A stretch of DNA of 7,918 bases, from positions 1 to 7,918 of the forward strand of contig WFPZ01000040.1 in NCBI GenBank assembly GCA_015487335.1. The letters are read 5' to 3'. The notes beneath the pieces are model-generated. The model worked only from the letters and a program-made list of their open reading frames with translations. It searched no databases and had not been told where the DNA came from. The position numbers were made by a program, and so were the translations under genes. Of this stretch, positions 6,600 to 7,918 are shown one piece after another (positions within the stretch are counted from its first letter, which is position 1; every line of letters starts with the position of its first letter). Source of the DNA: Paracoccaceae bacterium (GTDB lineage Bacteria > Pseudomonadota > Alphaproteobacteria > Rhodobacterales > Rhodobacteraceae).

Positions 6600-7465
6600 G
6601 CGCCCCTCCCCGCACCGGCCTGCACGCCAAGCTCGCGCAGCACCTCGTCCAGATCCGCGCGCCAGTCCGGCTGACGCAGTCCATGATCGCGCAGGATGGC
6701 ACTGCAATCCAGGCGCGAATTCAGCGGCCGCCGCGCCGGGGTGGGATAATCGGCGGCAGATATCTCCTCCACGGCCACATCCATCCCGGCCCGGGCGAAG
6801 ATCTCGCGCGCGAAACCGGCCCAGCTGACCGCCGGCGCGCCGCAATAATGATAGAGGCCGCCCCTGCCCCGCCCCTCGGCCAGCGCCCCGGCCATCGCCA
6901 GAAGCGCCCGGGCGATGGCGGCGGCCGAAGTCGGCCCGCCCACCTGATCGGCCACGACCCCCAGCCGCCCGCGCTCTTCCCCAAGCCGCAGCATCGTCTT
7001 CACGAAATTGCGGCCATGGGCGGAAAACACCCAGGAGGTGCGCAAGATCACATGCCGCCCGCCGGCCTCTGCCACGCCCCGCTCGCCGGCCAGCTTGGTG
7101 CGCCCGTATGCGCCCAGCGGCGCGGGCCTGTCCTCGGGGCGCCAGGGGCGCGTGCCGCTGCCGTCGAACACGTAGTCGGTGGAGACATGCAGGAAGGGAA
7201 TGCCCAGGCGCGCCGCCTCGCGCGCCATCGCCGCCGGGGCCTCGGCATTGACGGTGAAGGCCTGCGCCTCTTCCTCTTCGGCCCGGTCCACGGCGGTATA
7301 GGCGGCGGCATTGATCACCGCCCGCGGGCCGATCCTTGCAATCTGCGCGGCGCAGGCGGCCGGGTCGGTCAGGTCCGCCTCATTGCGGCCCAGCGCCAGC
7401 ACCTCTCCCCGGCGCTGCAATTCGCGGGCCAGCTGGCCGGTCCTGCCGAAGACGAGAAGCGTCAT
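6596..7465 (-). CDS. rfbD: dTDP-4-dehydrorhamnose reductase
   Basis: RmlD, 289 residues, the usual length. It performs the last step of dTDP-L-rhamnose synthesis, NAD(P)H-dependent reduction of dTDP-4-dehydrorhamnose. The N-terminal Rossmann motif GRTGQLA (7-13) is present, as are INAAAYTAVDRAE (51-63), STDYVFDG (95-102), the catalytic pair Tyr120 and Lys124 in AYGRTKLAGE, RTSWVFS (142-148), DQVGGPTS (173-180) and RRPLNSRLD near the end, which helps bind the sugar. The start ATG at 7465 overlaps the stop of rfbC as ATGA, and the first strand LLVFG begins at residue 3, so no other start is needed. The C-terminal tail is somewhat rich in Gly and Ala but shows no truncation. Confidence 0.96.
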   Translation of the reverse strand: MTLLVFGRTGQLARELQRRGEVLALGRNEADLTDPAACAAQIARIGPRAVINAAAYTAVDRAEEEEAQAFTVNAEAPAAMAREAARLGIPFLHVSTDYVFDGSGTRPWRPEDRPAPLGAYGRTKLAGERGVAEAGGRHVILRTSWVFSAHGRNFVKTMLRLGEERGRLGVVADQVGGPTSAAAIARALLAMAGALAEGRGRGGLYHYCGAPAVSWAGFAREIFARAGMDVAVEEISAADYPTPARRPLNSRLDCSAILRDHGLRQPDWRADLDEVLRELGVQAGAGRGA

Positions 7466-7918
7466 CGCGGCCCGTCCCAGACAAACGGGCTATCGATCTG
7501 CGAAAGCAATGGCGCGGCGGCGTCCCTTTCCGAAAGCACCGGCGGGCCGGAAAGCGGCCAGTCGATGCCGATCTCGGGGTCGTCGTACCGCACGGCCCGG
7601 TCACATTCCGGCGCGTAATGGGCCGAGCATTTGTAGATGATCTCGGTCTCCGGCTCGAGGGTGACGAAGCCGTGCAGGAAGCCCCTGGGCACCAGCAGCT
7701 GACGGCCGTTTTCAAAGCTCAGCTCCACCCCGACCCACCGCCCGAAGGTTGGCGAGCCGCGGCGGATGTCCACCGCCACGTCGAACAGCCGCCCCCGCCC
7801 GCAGCGCACCAGCTTGTCCTGGGCCTGCGGCGGGGCCTGGAAATGCAGCCCGCGCAAAGTGCCGGCGGCCACCGAAAAGGAGTGGTTGTCTTGCACGAAT
7901 TCGATATCTATCCCGTGC
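7462..7918 (-). CDS. rfbC: dTDP-4-dehydrorhamnose 3,5-epimerase, lacking its N-terminus at the window edge
   Basis: RmlC converts dTDP-4-keto-6-deoxyglucose to dTDP-4-dehydrorhamnose in the rhamnose pathway. About 150 codons are visible, from GIDIEFVQDNHS to the stop. The cupin signatures are clear: TLRGLHFQAPPQAQDKLV with the catalytic His of RGLH, FDVAVDIRRGSPTFGRWVGV, LLVPRGFLHGFVTL, and the C-terminal DDPEIGIDWPL. The family is usually about 185 residues, so some 30-45 residues lie beyond base 7918. The GTG at 7896 is an internal valine of the EFVQDNHS motif, not the start. Its stop overlaps the rfbD start as ATGA. Because rfbC is the first gene seen, the operon promoter is probably beyond the window, unless more genes lie upstream. 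Confidence 0.95.
   Translation of the reverse strand, partial: HGIDIEFVQDNHSFSVAAGTLRGLHFQAPPQAQDKLVRCGRGRLFDVAVDIRRGSPTFGRWVGVELSFENGRQLLVPRGFLHGFVTLEPETEIIYKCSAHYAPECDRAVRYDDPEIGIDWPLSGPPVLSERDAAAPLLSQIDSPFVWDGPR

Noticed and set aside
6683..7618. Plus-strand open frame of 311 codons opposite rfbD and rfbC
   Set aside because: Shadow of two clear rhamnose genes; no motif seen.
7894..7896. GTG as the start codon of rfbC
   Set aside because: It is the valine of the conserved EFVQDNHS segment, and the frame stays open to the window edge with family-like residues before it.

Overview
The window is GC-rich (roughly 70% by eye) and gene-dense. The protein sequences look like those of an alphaproteobacterium, most likely a member of the Rhodobacterales. 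That placement is an inference from codon use, from the style of the RTX protein and from the fused carnitine dehydrogenase/thioesterase. It was not tested by a search.

Left part (1-1735, + strand): the tail of a beta-keto acid cleavage enzyme (BKACE/DUF849 family) is followed, after a short gap, by an L-carnitine dehydrogenase fused to a hot-dog thioesterase. Together these fit the aerobic route L-carnitine -> 3-dehydrocarnitine -> betainyl-CoA + acetoacetate -> glycine betaine.

Middle (1736-4672, + strand): a 180-bp intergenic region carries a GC-rich stem-loop just after the dehydrogenase, an unusually AT-rich patch with two inverted repeats, and a hairpin that would mask the ribosome binding site of the next gene. 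That gene encodes a 918-residue predicted secreted protein. It has an N-terminal beta-propeller with units of about 50 residues, then RTX calcium-binding repeats. It includes a 97-residue module repeated three times with no gaps, and two copies of a type I secretion-like terminal domain, one internal and one at the C-terminus. No type I transporter is in view.

Right part (4681-7918, - strand): a complete dTDP-L-rhamnose module in the order rfbC-rfbD-rfbB-rfbA (rmlCDBA), read right to left. rfbC is cut by the right edge. All three junctions are 4-base ATGA stop/start overlaps, so this is one translationally coupled operon. It meets the RTX gene tail to tail with only 8 bp between the stop codons.

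The RTX protein (surface or secreted) and the rhamnose donor pathway (polysaccharide or glycan synthesis) could both serve the cell envelope, but the sequence only shows that they are neighbours. No RNA genes, insertion sequences, CRISPR arrays or attachment sites were seen. Most of the window is recognisable biology. The most unusual parts are the architecture of the RTX protein and the structured leader in front of it.
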